Shown here: piece by piece, positions 6,188 through 13,682 of the stretch
Position numbering within the stretch: the stretch's first letter is position 1
Layout: every line of letters starts with the position of its first letter
Source: JAICTV01 sp035634055
Lineage (GTDB): Bacteria; Planctomycetota; Phycisphaerae; Tepidisphaerales; Tepidisphaeraceae
Direction of reading: 5' to 3'
Assembly: GCA_035634055.1 (NCBI GenBank)
Contig: DASQDR010000209.1
Span: forward strand, 1 to 13,998
DNA length: 13,998 nt
The notes under the pieces: model-generated
Told to the model about the DNA's origin: nothing
The model's database searches: none
What the model saw: only the letters and a program-made list of their open reading frames with translations
Program-made: the position numbers and the translations under genes

Positions 6188-8473
6188 GTGCGGCGACCGC
6201 GATGGGCCATTTTGGCGATGCTGGCGGCGACGGGCAGCCCCGTCGCCGTGACCGCCCGCGCCATGGCCCAATCCGTCCCCCCGCCGCCCCCCCCGCCGGT
6301 TCCCGCCGCCGCTCCCGCTCCGGCTCCCGCGCCGGGCGCAGCCGCGCCTGCCGCGCCGCGGGTAACCGACCCCATTCAAACGCTGCGTGCGCCGGTCGTC
6401 CCCCAGGCCGACCGCGACGAGGCCGCCCGCCGGCTCGTGCAGCGGAGCACGCCCGAGGCTCGCCAGGCGCTGGCGGCGGTCCTGGCGGACGCCAGCAACC
6501 CCCGGGCGCAGCTTGCCGTCGCCCGGGCGGTTCCGTTCGACCCCGCCGCCCCGCCCGCGCTGGTCGGACCGCTGATCGGGTTGATCGGCCACGATCCCAC
6601 CCTGACCGACGCCGCCATCCAGGCGCTCGGCACCTTCCGCGACAACGAGGAGGTGCGAAACCGCTTGATCGGCATTGCCTTGGACCAAGGCCGGCAACAG
6701 CGAGAAGCGAGCCGGCTGCCGGCGATCCGGGCGGTGGGCACGATGGTCGAGAAAGAGGCGGCCGCCGCTTTGGTCGGCTTGGTCGGCAACGACGCCGAGA
6801 GCCCCGCCGTCCGAAAAGCCGCCGCCGAATCGCTGACCGGCATGACCGGCCTGAGCTTCGGGCAGGACGCGCCGCAATGGCAGCGCTGGTGGGCGGCGAG
6901 CGCGCCGCGCCCCGACGCGCAGTTCCAGCGCGAACTGCTCGAGGCGCGCGCCGCCCGGCTGGCGCGGCTGGAGCAGCGCTTCGACCGCGTCGTCCGCGAG
7001 TCGCAGTCGCTTCTGGCCGACGCATACCAGACCGCGCCGGAGCGGGTTCGAGAGCAGATCCTCACCCGCTACCTCCGCGGGGCCGAGCCCGAGGTGCGCG
7101 TGGTCGGCGTGCAGCTCGTGCAGGAAGACTTCAAGCAGAACCGCCCGATCCCGGCTTCGGCGCGAGAGCAGCTTCGCACGATGCTCGGCGACAGCTCCGC
7201 CCGCGTGCGGGCGTCGGTGGCGCAGGCGCTGTTTTTCCTCAACGATCCCGGCGCGGTGGCAGCGCTGCTCCAGCAGCTCAGGCAGGAGCCGGACGCCGAC
7301 GTTCGCGCGGCGCTGGCCGAGGCGCTGGCGCCGACGCGAGACCTGCAAGTGGTCGAGCCGCTTCTCGGCCTGCTGCGCGACCCTTCGACCGCGGTGGCGG
7401 AAGTGGCGGCGGACGGGCTCCGCGAGCTGGGACCGCTGATCGAAAAGGACCAGAACCTCTCCCGCCGGGTTGCCCAGGAGCTGCGCGAGGCGCTGGACGG
7501 CCGCACCGGCTCGCCCGGCAGCGGCGCGCTGCGATCGGCGCTGGTGGAGGCGATGGGCCCGCTGCGAAACCCGGAGCTGCGCGGGATCTACATCCGGATG
7601 CTCCGCCCCGGCGAGCCGCCACCGGTCCGCATCGCCGCCCTGCGGGCGCTGGGCCGGCTCGAGCAGCCCTGGGCCGCCGACATCGTCGTCAACGCGCTGG
7701 ACGACGGGGAGCCGCAGGTCCGCCTCGAGGCGCTCAACGCGCTGGACACCACCGCCAATTTCGCCCACGCCCCGCGGCTGTACGACGTGCTGCGCTCGCC
7801 GCAGGAGAGGCCCGACATCCGGCAGCGCGCCTGGGAAGTGCTGCGCAACCGCTTCCCGGACGAGACGGCGACGGTGCCGCAACTGTTCCGCTGGGTCGAT
7901 CGCTTCAAGGAAGAGCCGGAGCGGCGGATCGAGATCCTCCAGGTGCTGGCGCAGCGGCTGGTGGCGGCCAAGGACGAGGCAAACCTGGCGACGGTCCGGC
8001 AGAACATCGGGCAGGACCTCATGAAGCTGTCGGAAGCTGCCGCCCGCGCCGGCGACGCCGCCGGCGCCACCGCGCGCGCGGAGGAGGCGGACAAGTACTT
8101 CGACCTCGCGCTGGAGTTCTTCCGCGGCAACCCGAACCAGGCCATGATCACCAGCGCCCTGCTCGAGCAGCGGATGGACGCCCTGCTGGCCAGCCGGCAG
8201 TACCCCCGCGCCGCCGACTTCGCCGCCAGCTCCATCGCGCTGAACAAGCAGAACCAGGAAGCGGTCGGGCGCAAGATGCGCAACGAGGTGGACCGCCTGC
8301 GCAACGGCCAGCAGCTCCGCGCCGCCGTCGAGCTGATCGACGCGATCAACCGCATGCGCCCGCCGCTGGAGGAGCCGTACGCCGGCTCGATCAAGACCAT
8401 CGAGAACGACCTGCGCCAACGCCTCAACCCCAACCGCGCCGAGCCCCAATCCGCCATCGGCAGCGGGCAGTGA
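6188..8473 (+). CDS. Exported HEAT-repeat protein
   Basis: The product is 761 residues. The N-terminus (RRPR, then hydrophobic 7-21, then ARAMA) looks like a signal peptide with cleavage after Ala27, so the protein is probably periplasmic or outside. A Pro/Ala linker covers about 29-58. From about 65 to 550 there are many two-helix HEAT-type units, for example ARVRASVAQALFFLNDPGAV and ADVRAALAEALAPTRDLQVV. The last 200 residues are helical and more TPR- or coiled-coil-like. HEAT solenoids are scaffolds for protein binding, and no enzyme motif is visible. The GTG at 6188 starts the signal peptide and has AAAGGAG 12 bases upstream (6169-6175); an in-frame ATG follows at 6218 but would cut into the signal peptide. 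A long antisense frame covers this gene and is taken as an artefact. Its substrate or partner is unknown. Confidence 0.9.
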   Translation: MRRPRWAILAMLAATGSPVAVTARAMAQSVPPPPPPPVPAAAPAPAPAPGAAAPAAPRVTDPIQTLRAPVVPQADRDEAARRLVQRSTPEARQALAAVLADASNPRAQLAVARAVPFDPAAPPALVGPLIGLIGHDPTLTDAAIQALGTFRDNEEVRNRLIGIALDQGRQQREASRLPAIRAVGTMVEKEAAAALVGLVGNDAESPAVRKAAAESLTGMTGLSFGQDAPQWQRWWAASAPRPDAQFQRELLEARAARLARLEQRFDRVVRESQSLLADAYQTAPERVREQILTRYLRGAEPEVRVVGVQLVQEDFKQNRPIPASAREQLRTMLGDSSARVRASVAQALFFLNDPGAVAALLQQLRQEPDADVRAALAEALAPTRDLQVVEPLLGLLRDPSTAVAEVAADGLRELGPLIEKDQNLSRRVAQELREALDGRTGSPGSGALRSALVEAMGPLRNPELRGIYIRMLRPGEPPPVRIAALRALGRLEQPWAADIVVNALDDGEPQVRLEALNALDTTANFAHAPRLYDVLRSPQERPDIRQRAWEVLRNRFPDETATVPQLFRWVDRFKEEPERRIEILQVLAQRLVAAKDEANLATVRQNIGQDLMKLSEAAARAGDAAGATARAEEADKYFDLALEFFRGNPNQAMITSALLEQRMDALLASRQYPRAADFAASSIALNKQNQEAVGRKMRNEVDRLRNGQQLRAAVELIDAINRMRPPLEEPYAGSIKTIENDLRQRLNPNRAEPQSAIGSGQ

Positions 8474-8545
8474 CGGGCCGGGCGCTGCCATCAGCTGCCG
8501 GCTGGTCGAATGCGTTTCCGCTTCCACACGCATGCTCGGGCGACT

Positions 8546-8568
8546 GCCGCCCCGCGCGATCGGGCGGC
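8546..8568. other. GC-rich hairpin between the HEAT gene and the next gene
   Basis: GCCGCCC (8546-8552) can pair with GGGCGGC (8562-8568) across a 9-base loop. It lies 73 bp after the HEAT gene stop and 36 bp before the ATG of the next gene. No T-run follows, so it could be a Rho-type or weak terminator, or simply GC-rich chance. Confidence 0.3.
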
Positions 8569-8603
8569 GGGAACTCTTCGCGCGTTGCGCGTATCATCGC
8601 CGC

Positions 8604-9101
8604 ATGGCCGAGATCGATACCGACCGGCTGATCTGGATCGTCGTGGGGATCCAGCTCACCGCCGAACTGGGGGACCGGCCGTTGGCTTACAAGGTGGAGG
8701 CGGAGATGAAGCGGCGGCTGGGCGAGAAGCTCGGCGCAGCTCCGCCCAACGGGCCACCCCGGCTCGCGCCCGTCGTCGTCAGCGACGTGTTCTACCTCAA
8801 CAGCGAGGAAGCGCAGGACCGCCCCGCGATCAGCATCGGCGGGCCCGGCATGAACGCGCTGGCGGCCCTGCTGACCGACCAGCTCCCCACGCCGGTGGCC
8901 ATCGAGAACACGCTGGTGATCCAGATGGACCTGGAGCTGAAGGACCAGCGCGTCAGCGTCTGGGGCATGAACCACCTCGACACCGTGCGCGCGGTGGACC
9001 TGTTCGTCTCAAAGGGCTACCTCGACACCTTCGTCGACGGCGTCATCGCGCGGCTGGAGCAGGAGGAGGACGACGACCCGGGGACGCACGGCGGCTCCTG
9101 A
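8604..9101 (+). CDS. Conserved-looking protein of unknown function, 165 residues
   Basis: I do not recognise this family. The protein is soluble, with no signal peptide or membrane segment. It has alternating hydrophobic strands and helices: WIVVGIQLTAEL (11-22), APVVVSDVFYL (55-65), AISIGGPGMNALAALL (75-90), NTLVIQMDLEL (102-112), VSVWGMNHLDTVRAVDLFV (117-135), then an acidic tail. The order GGPGMN, beta strand, G-x-x-x-x-DT-x-x-A resembles the layout of archaeal S-layer outer domains, but this is a loose resemblance. The ATG at 8604 was chosen because the preceding codons are Arg-rich and unlike the rest. TATCAT (8592-8597) lies only 6 bases before the ATG with no Shine-Dalgarno, which could mean a leaderless transcript. 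Regular codon use with strong G/C third positions supports a real gene. It is convergent with the glycosyltransferase, 51 bp apart. Confidence 0.8.
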   Translation: MAEIDTDRLIWIVVGIQLTAELGDRPLAYKVEAEMKRRLGEKLGAAPPNGPPRLAPVVVSDVFYLNSEEAQDRPAISIGGPGMNALAALLTDQLPTPVAIENTLVIQMDLELKDQRVSVWGMNHLDTVRAVDLFVSKGYLDTFVDGVIARLEQEEDDDPGTHGGS

Positions 9102-9152
9102 CCGCCCGCGGCGGCGGCGGCGGCGGGATCCCGGGCCGAGCACCAACGCGAA

Positions 9153-10439
9153 TCAGAGCCCGGAGCAGGCGCCCAGAGAGACCGACGTCTCCACGGCGGC
9201 GGCCATGAAGGACGAGGCCGAGGTGATGGCGCCCGCTGCGCGCTGAGGAACGGCGCTGGGGCTGGGGGGCGCGCCGTGAAACGAGATGGCGCGGTCGTAG
9301 ATGGACATCAGCCGGTCGTAGTTGATGTCGCCATTGAACTTCTGCACGTACTCCAGCCGCGCCGGCTCGCGCATGCGCGCCAGCCGGGTGGGATCGCCCG
9401 TCAGCTCGCGCACCTTGGCGGCCAGGTCGTCGGCGTCGCCGGAGCGGAAGTGGAGCCCGCTCACGCCGGAGGTGACCAGTTCGGCCGACGCGCCGTAATC
9501 GGAGACCAGCACCGGCGTCCCCTTGGCGAACGCCTCGGCCACGCTGCGCCCGAACGTCTCGTAGGTGATGGAGGGGGCGACCAGCAGCGACGCGTCGCCG
9601 ATGTGCGACAGCGCCTCGGCGAGCGGGCGCCGCCCGAGCCACTCGATGCGGTCGCTGCGACGGCAGGCGTCGGCCACCCGCTCGGCCAGCGGGCCGTCGC
9701 CGATGATCCGCAACGGCAGTTGCAGACCGTGGCGCAGCCACGCGTCGAGCAGGACCTCGATCCCTTTTTCCGGCGCGAGGCGGCCCACGAAGATGGCGCC
9801 GCCGCGGGCGCCGGCGCCAACACCGGGATCGGGGAAGACGAAGTTGGGCTTGACCGCGATGCGGTCGGGCGAGAACCCGCCCTCAATGAACTTCCGCCGG
9901 GCGAACTCGCTCGGCGTGAAATACATGTCGACCGCCCGCCGCCAGGTTCCCACCGCGCGATGGGCGCTGACCATGGCGGCGACCATGGCGGTCGCCCCCA
10001 GTTCGCCGCGGTAACAGCGGTGCACGATCGCCGGCCACTGCACCTTGCGCCCGAGGCATTCCTCGCACGCCCGCCCGTCGCGCAGGAACAGCGAGTTGGC
10101 GCACAGCAGCCGGTAATTTCGCAGCGACTGCACCACCGGCACGCCCGCGCGGCGGGCGGCGTAATAGGCGGCGGGCGAGATCAGCGGGAACGTGTTGGTG
10201 CAGTGCATCACCTGCGGGCGCTCGGCGCGCAGCAGGTCGCGCAGGCGGCGGTACACGTCACCATGCCAAAGCGTCCGCGCCGCCAGCCGCAAACGCCCCA
10301 TCTGCGGGATCACATTATTGTGCAGGGTGAAGCGCAGCACCGTGTGCCCGCGCGCCTCGAGCAGGCGCGCTTCGTCGTCGAACGACTGGTCCTCACCACC
10401 GGGCTGCTGGTAGTGGTTGTGGCACAGTAAGACCTTCAC
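9153..10439 (-). CDS. Glycosyltransferase, GT4 (GT-B fold) family
   Basis: This 428-residue cytoplasmic enzyme transfers a sugar from a nucleotide donor, probably during surface-polysaccharide assembly. The N-domain opens with HNHYQQPGGEDQ, followed by SLRNYRLLCANSLFLRDG and the cysteine-bearing stretch CEECLG...HRCYRGE (125-145), typical of one GT4 subgroup. The C-domain has IFVGRLAPEKGIEVLLDAW (216-234), IIGDGPLAE and the E-x7-E donor-site motif at Glu294/Glu302 (ETFGRSVAE). About 40 residues after 388 extend beyond the usual family end and are rich in Ala, Ser and Pro. The GTG at 10439 was chosen because the GT fold starts at once and GAGGAG lies just upstream (10449-10444). An upstream in-frame GTG at 10556 would add 39 residues encoded by a 14-bp tandem repeat. 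It is divergent from the flippase-CapK pair. Confidence 0.92.
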   Translation of the reverse strand: MKVLLCHNHYQQPGGEDQSFDDEARLLEARGHTVLRFTLHNNVIPQMGRLRLAARTLWHGDVYRRLRDLLRAERPQVMHCTNTFPLISPAAYYAARRAGVPVVQSLRNYRLLCANSLFLRDGRACEECLGRKVQWPAIVHRCYRGELGATAMVAAMVSAHRAVGTWRRAVDMYFTPSEFARRKFIEGGFSPDRIAVKPNFVFPDPGVGAGARGGAIFVGRLAPEKGIEVLLDAWLRHGLQLPLRIIGDGPLAERVADACRRSDRIEWLGRRPLAEALSHIGDASLLVAPSITYETFGRSVAEAFAKGTPVLVSDYGASAELVTSGVSGLHFRSGDADDLAAKVRELTGDPTRLARMREPARLEYVQKFNGDINYDRLMSIYDRAISFHGAPPSPSAVPQRAAGAITSASSFMAAAVETSVSLGACSGL

Positions 10440-10466
10440 CGCTCTCCTCGCACCCCGACCGCCCCC

Positions 10467-10550
10467 GCACTTCTCGCACGGCACTTCTCGCACGGCACTT
10501 CTCGCAGGGCACTTCTCGCAGGGCACTTCTCGGACGGCACTTCTCCCGAC
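10467..10550. repeat. Six-copy 14-bp tandem repeat in the glycosyltransferase leader
   Basis: The plus-strand unit is GCACTTCTCGCACG. Copies start at 10467, 10481, 10495, 10509, 10523 and 10537. Copies 1 and 2 are identical, copies 3 and 4 are identical to each other with one change from the first pair, copy 5 has one change and copy 6 is degenerate at its end. The array ends 27 bp before the chosen start codon on the minus strand. Because 14 is not a multiple of 3, gain or loss of one unit would shift any reading frame that crosses it. Confidence 0.9.
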
Positions 10551-10615
10551 CGGCACCGCTGCTACATTCCGTCGGCGACGCCGGCAAGCTTACTCGAAAA
10601 TCGCTGCCCCGGCCT

Positions 10616-10644
10616 TTGGCAGACGTGCCCCCGGGCCGGATAAT
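10616..10644 (+). promoter_or_regulatory. Probable sigma-70 type promoter for the flippase-CapK operon
   Basis: TTGGCA (10616-10621) and GATAAT (10639-10644) are separated by exactly 17 bp and each matches 5 of 6 consensus positions. A start near 10651 gives a leader of about 140 bases before the flippase start codon at 10791. It is among the best promoter-like sequences in the window. Confidence 0.5.
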
Positions 10645-10790
10645 CTCCATTGCGTCGGCAACGGACGCAAGCGGGCGGTTGTGAATCCTTTGTGAAGATC
10701 GGGCCGCCCGCGCGCCGCCTTGAGCTTTGCCCGGGCGGCGCGGCAGGGCTTGCCCAGAATCTCGCGTAGGGCTGCCGGGCGACGCCGCGT

Positions 10791-12170
10791 TTGGCGACCA
10801 GAGGGCGAGGAAGCACTATCAACGAACATGCGCCTGCATTTCCTGCCGCGACGGTGCGCCGGCCGGGCGGGGCCGCCGACGCCCTCGCGCGCGCCGCGGC
10901 GACGCTTCGCCGCCCCGCCGTGCTGGCGATGTTCGACCAGGCCGCCGTGAGCGGCGCCAGCTTCCTCACCACCGTTCTTATCGGTCGCTTCGCTGACCCG
11001 CAGCACCTTGGGATCTACTCGCTCGGCTGGTCGGTCGCGCTGGCGCTGATGGCGGTGCAGATGTCGCTGGTGACGACGCCTTACGCGGTCCACCACCACC
11101 AACCTCACGTCTGCCCACGGGCCTACGCCGGCAGCACCGTCATCATGCAACTGGCAATGCTGGCGGCGGTGCTCGCGGGCCTTCTGGTCGCCTGCGCGAT
11201 CGTGCCCGTGGCCATGCGGCCGGCGGCGTGGGCGATGGCGCTGGCGGTGCCGCTCCTGCTGCTGCGGGAGTTCGGGCGGCGGATGGGGTACGCGCGGTTA
11301 TCGGTCGTGACGGCCCTGGCGGTCGACATGCCCGTGGTGGCCTTGCAAATTGCAGGACTCGCGCTGCTGGCGGCGGCCGGGCGGCTGTCGGCGGCGACGG
11401 CGTTCCTCGCCCTTGGCGCCGCCGCCGCGACCGGCGCCGCCGTCGGAGCGGTCGCCCTGCGCCGCCAGATTGCCTTCCGCCGCGACGCGCTCGGCGCCGA
11501 CGTCCGGCGAAGCTGGGCCTTCGGCCGCTGGATCGCCGGCGCGCAGGTGCTGGGCGTGCTCAACACGCAGGGCGTCTTCTGGCTGGTGGCGGCGGTGCTG
11601 GGGACCGTATCCACCGGCGTCTACGCCGCCTGCCTGGCCATCGTGCTGCTCTGCAACCCGTTCATGCTCGCCGTCGGCAACATCCTCACCCCGCGCGCCG
11701 CCGAGACCTTCGCCCGGCACGGCCCGATCGCGCTGCGGCAATTGATTGCCCGCGCGGCGACCGTTTTGGCGATCGTGATGGCGTTGTTCTGCGCCGCCTT
11801 GTTCTTCGGCGGCGACCCGCTCGTGCAGTTGCTCTACGGCGCTGAGTACGCCGGCCACCGCACTCTGATCGTGCTGCTGGGGCTCACGTTCCTGGTCGGC
11901 GCCGTCGGCATGGCGATCAACGACGGCATTCGCGCGCTGGGCCGCGCCGATATCGAGTTCACCTCGACGCTGCTGGACTCGGCCATCACCGTGGGGCTGG
12001 GGCTGCTCGGGCTCTACTGGCTCGGTCTCGTTGGCCTCGCCTGGGCGAACCTGCTTGGCGGGGTTGCGGCGCTGGCGCTTCAAGCGACGGCGTTCCGTCG
12101 GCTGCTCCGCGCCACGCCACCCGCGGAGGCCACCGTGAATGGCTCCGCACGCGCGCAGGAGCCCGCGTGA
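10791..12170 (+). CDS. Polysaccharide flippase / oligosaccharide exporter (Wzx, MATE-like superfamily)
   Basis: This 459-residue inner-membrane protein has about twelve hydrophobic segments, roughly at 49-66, 76-97, 118-140, 146-160, 172-196, 200-223, 250-270, 276-298, 320-341, 357-379, 391-412 and 414-436. FLTTVLIGRFADPQHLGIYSLGW (58-80) matches the first-helix and loop pattern of Wzx/polysaccharide-synthase exporters, which flip lipid-linked oligosaccharides across the membrane. The start is uncertain. TTG at 10791 opens the frame and gives a 48-residue N-tail, and GTG at 10854 would remove 21 residues; neither has a clear Shine-Dalgarno. An ATG at 10828 with GAGGAAG upstream is in a different frame. 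The stop overlaps the next gene's start by 4 bp (GTGA), so the two are translationally coupled. It is divergent from the glycosyltransferase. Confidence 0.88.
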   Translation: MATRGRGSTINEHAPAFPAATVRRPGGAADALARAAATLRRPAVLAMFDQAAVSGASFLTTVLIGRFADPQHLGIYSLGWSVALALMAVQMSLVTTPYAVHHHQPHVCPRAYAGSTVIMQLAMLAAVLAGLLVACAIVPVAMRPAAWAMALAVPLLLLREFGRRMGYARLSVVTALAVDMPVVALQIAGLALLAAAGRLSAATAFLALGAAAATGAAVGAVALRRQIAFRRDALGADVRRSWAFGRWIAGAQVLGVLNTQGVFWLVAAVLGTVSTGVYAACLAIVLLCNPFMLAVGNILTPRAAETFARHGPIALRQLIARAATVLAIVMALFCAALFFGGDPLVQLLYGAEYAGHRTLIVLLGLTFLVGAVGMAINDGIRALGRADIEFTSTLLDSAITVGLGLLGLYWLGLVGLAWANLLGGVAALALQATAFRRLLRATPPAEATVNGSARAQEPA

Positions 12171-13474
12171 GGATCGCCCGCCACCTGCCCCGCTTCCGCC
12201 GGGCCGAGGGCGAACTGGCGGAACTGGCGGCGCGCGAGCGCTGGTCGGCGGCGCAGATGCGCACGTTCCAACTCGAGCGCCTCAACGCCCTTTGGTCGCA
12301 CGCGGCTCAGCACGTGCCGTACTACCGGGCGCTCGCCCGCGAGCGCCGCCTGCCGCCGCGGTTCGATTCGCTCGATCAGTACCTAAGCGCAATGCCGATC
12401 CTCGGCAAGGAAACGCTCCGACACCGTTCCCAGGAATTCGTCTCCGCCGTCGCCGGCCCCGGCAAGTGGCGGTCCACTTCCGGGTCGACCGGCGTCCCGA
12501 TGCGCTTCTTCGCGTCGGCCCCGACCCACCAGGCGATCCTGCGCTACCAGTATCGCTTCCGCCAGGCGTGGGGACTGGAGCTGTTCGACCGATCCGCCTT
12601 CTTCGGCGGGGGCGGACCGACGCGGGCTCGTCGCGGTTTGAAGGCGTTCGCAAGTGCCGCGCGCGAAGCGATCACTGATCGCCTGCGCAACCGCGTTCGC
12701 CTGCCAGTTCACCAGATGGGCTCCGCCGACCTGACGCGGCAGCTCCGGCGGATGGAGCGCCTGCGCCCGACCTACCTGTACGGATACAGCCGGGCGATCC
12801 ACCTGCTGGCGCTGGAAGCGGCGGCGCGCGGCTTCCGCTGCGAGTCGCTACGCGTGGTGATGATGACGTCCGAGCCGGCGTTCCCGCACATGGTCGCCGC
12901 CGTCGAGCGCGCCTTCCGCGTGCCAGCGGTTATCGAGTACGGCTCGACCGAGTGCGGCGTTACCGCGTACGAGTGGCCGGACCGCACCCTTCGCGTCCGC
13001 AGCGATCACGTCCTGATGGAAACCGTGCCGCGCGCCGACGGGCGGTACGACATCGTCAAGACGGTCCTGGACAACCTCGACTTCCCGCTGCTGCGCTACC
13101 GCATCGAGGACGTGACCGACGCCCCGCTGGGCGCGACGGACGAAGCGTTCCCAACCCTGCTGAACGTCGGCGGCCGCAACGATGACGTCCTCTACGCCGC
13201 CGACGCCACGCCCGTGCATCCGACCGAGATCGACCGCATCTTCGAGTCCACCGATCACCCGACCGTGCGCCGCTACCGCCTGCACCAGTCCGCCCAGGGC
13301 GACATCCTGGCGCAGGTTGAACCAATCGCGGGCGCGCGGGTCGACCCTGCCGCCATCCGCGCTGCCATCTCCCGCGCCGTCCCCGGTCGAGGCGTTCGCG
13401 TCGAACTCGTCGCCAATGTCCCGCAGACCTCAGCGGGCAAGCACCGCCCCATCACGTCCGACTGGCGGCCGTGA
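12167..13474 (+). CDS. CapK/PaaK-like adenylate-forming ligase family protein
   Basis: This 435-residue protein belongs to the phenylacetate-CoA ligase/CapK branch of the adenylate-forming enzymes. STSGSTGVP (103-111) is the phosphate-binding loop, EYGSTECG (257-264) the second nucleotide motif, RYRIEDV (310-316) the adenine/ribose region and TSAGKHRPI (421-429) carries the C-terminal lysine (Lys425). Members found in capsule and exopolysaccharide clusters have no established reaction; they may activate a carboxylic acid for acylation of the sugar chain. The GTG at 12167 overlaps the flippase stop as GTGA, and AGGAG lies 5 bases upstream (12157-12161), so the start is well supported. It sits in one operon with the flippase, opposite a glycosyltransferase, which points to polysaccharide work rather than phenylacetate breakdown. 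Confidence 0.88.
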   Translation: MRIARHLPRFRRAEGELAELAARERWSAAQMRTFQLERLNALWSHAAQHVPYYRALARERRLPPRFDSLDQYLSAMPILGKETLRHRSQEFVSAVAGPGKWRSTSGSTGVPMRFFASAPTHQAILRYQYRFRQAWGLELFDRSAFFGGGGPTRARRGLKAFASAAREAITDRLRNRVRLPVHQMGSADLTRQLRRMERLRPTYLYGYSRAIHLLALEAAARGFRCESLRVVMMTSEPAFPHMVAAVERAFRVPAVIEYGSTECGVTAYEWPDRTLRVRSDHVLMETVPRADGRYDIVKTVLDNLDFPLLRYRIEDVTDAPLGATDEAFPTLLNVGGRNDDVLYAADATPVHPTEIDRIFESTDHPTVRRYRLHQSAQGDILAQVEPIAGARVDPAAIRAAISRAVPGRGVRVELVANVPQTSAGKHRPITSDWRP

Positions 13475-13523
13475 GCGGATCTTGGTTCGCGACGGAATGA
13501 TGTGGACGGAGCCCAGCAACGCG

Positions 13524-13550
13524 AAAACCCCAACTCTGGCGAGCTGGGGT
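13524..13550 (-). terminator. Rho-independent terminator of the tRNA-Ile gene
   Basis: On the minus strand ACCCCA (13550-13545) pairs with TGGGGT (13532-13527), and CTC/GAG pair inside around a GCCA tetraloop with one A-C mismatch between. TTTT follows (13527-13524). It begins 9 bases after the tRNA 3' end, the expected place. On the plus strand the hairpin also lies 50 bp after the CapK-like gene but lacks a T-run there. Confidence 0.7.
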
Positions 13551-13558
13551 CTTGCAAG

Positions 13559-13632
13559 TGGGCCCGACAAGATTCGAACTTGTGACCTCGTCCTTATCAG
13601 GGACGCGCTCTAACCAACTGAGCTACGAGCCC
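13559..13632 (-). tRNA. tRNA-Ile, anticodon GAT
   Basis: The 74-nt minus-strand sequence folds as a full cloverleaf. Acceptor GGGCTCG pairs with CGGGCCC (one G-T pair). D arm is GCTC...GAGC with AGTTGGTTA. Anticodon arm is CGTCC-CTGATAA-GGACG with anticodon GAT. The T arm is ACAAG-TTCGAAT-CTTGT, and the discriminator base is A. CCA is not encoded; ACTT follows. It has its own promoter and terminator and is not part of an rRNA operon in this window. Confidence 0.97.
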
Positions 13633-13654
13633 GAGCGGTCGGTTGGGGAGGAAG

Positions 13655-13682
13655 ATATTACGCGTGCCGGTTCGGGTGTCAA
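13655..13682 (-). promoter_or_regulatory. Sigma-70 type promoter of the tRNA-Ile gene
   Basis: On the minus strand a perfect TTGACA (13682-13677) is followed after 16 bp by TAATAT (13660-13655), which matches 4 of 6 positions. Transcription would start near 13648, about 16 bases before the mature tRNA 5' end. The -35 box lies in the left arm of the dyad at 13674-13714. Confidence 0.65.

Larger units (their letters stand above)
10440..10790. other. Divergent intergenic region of the polysaccharide block, 351 bp
   Basis: From left to right this region holds the Shine-Dalgarno of the glycosyltransferase, the 14-bp tandem array (10467-10550), a putative plus-strand promoter (10616-10644) and about 140 bp of GC-rich leader before the flippase. 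A weak minus-strand candidate, TTGCCG-17-TAGCAG, would place a glycosyltransferase start just upstream of the array, but the -10 is poor and I do not call it. No convincing small gene is present. Confidence 0.6.

Noticed and set aside
5999..8533. 844-codon minus-strand open frame antisense to the HEAT gene
   Set aside because: It is explained by the third-position G/C bias of the HEAT gene. The plus-strand protein has a signal peptide and clear repeat structure, while the antisense product has none.
9108..9126. CGG/GCG trinucleotide run between the convergent unknown gene and the glycosyltransferase
   Set aside because: It is short and imperfect and lies in a 51-bp gap. It may help terminate transcription, but I see no stem-loop with a T-run.
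10467..10550. The 14-bp repeats as a CRISPR array
   Set aside because: The units are directly abutting with no spacers, far shorter than CRISPR repeats, and no cas gene is present.
10440..10556. 39-residue N-terminal extension of the glycosyltransferase with CEKC motifs, which looks like a zinc knuckle
   Set aside because: The motifs arise from translating the 14-bp DNA repeat. The GT fold begins at 10439 with a good Shine-Dalgarno. I keep the extension only as a possible phase-variation frame.
13559..13632. tRNA-Ile as an integration site for a mobile island carrying the polysaccharide genes
   Set aside because: No integrase, no direct repeat of the tRNA 3' end within the window, and no change in base composition between the polysaccharide genes and their neighbours.
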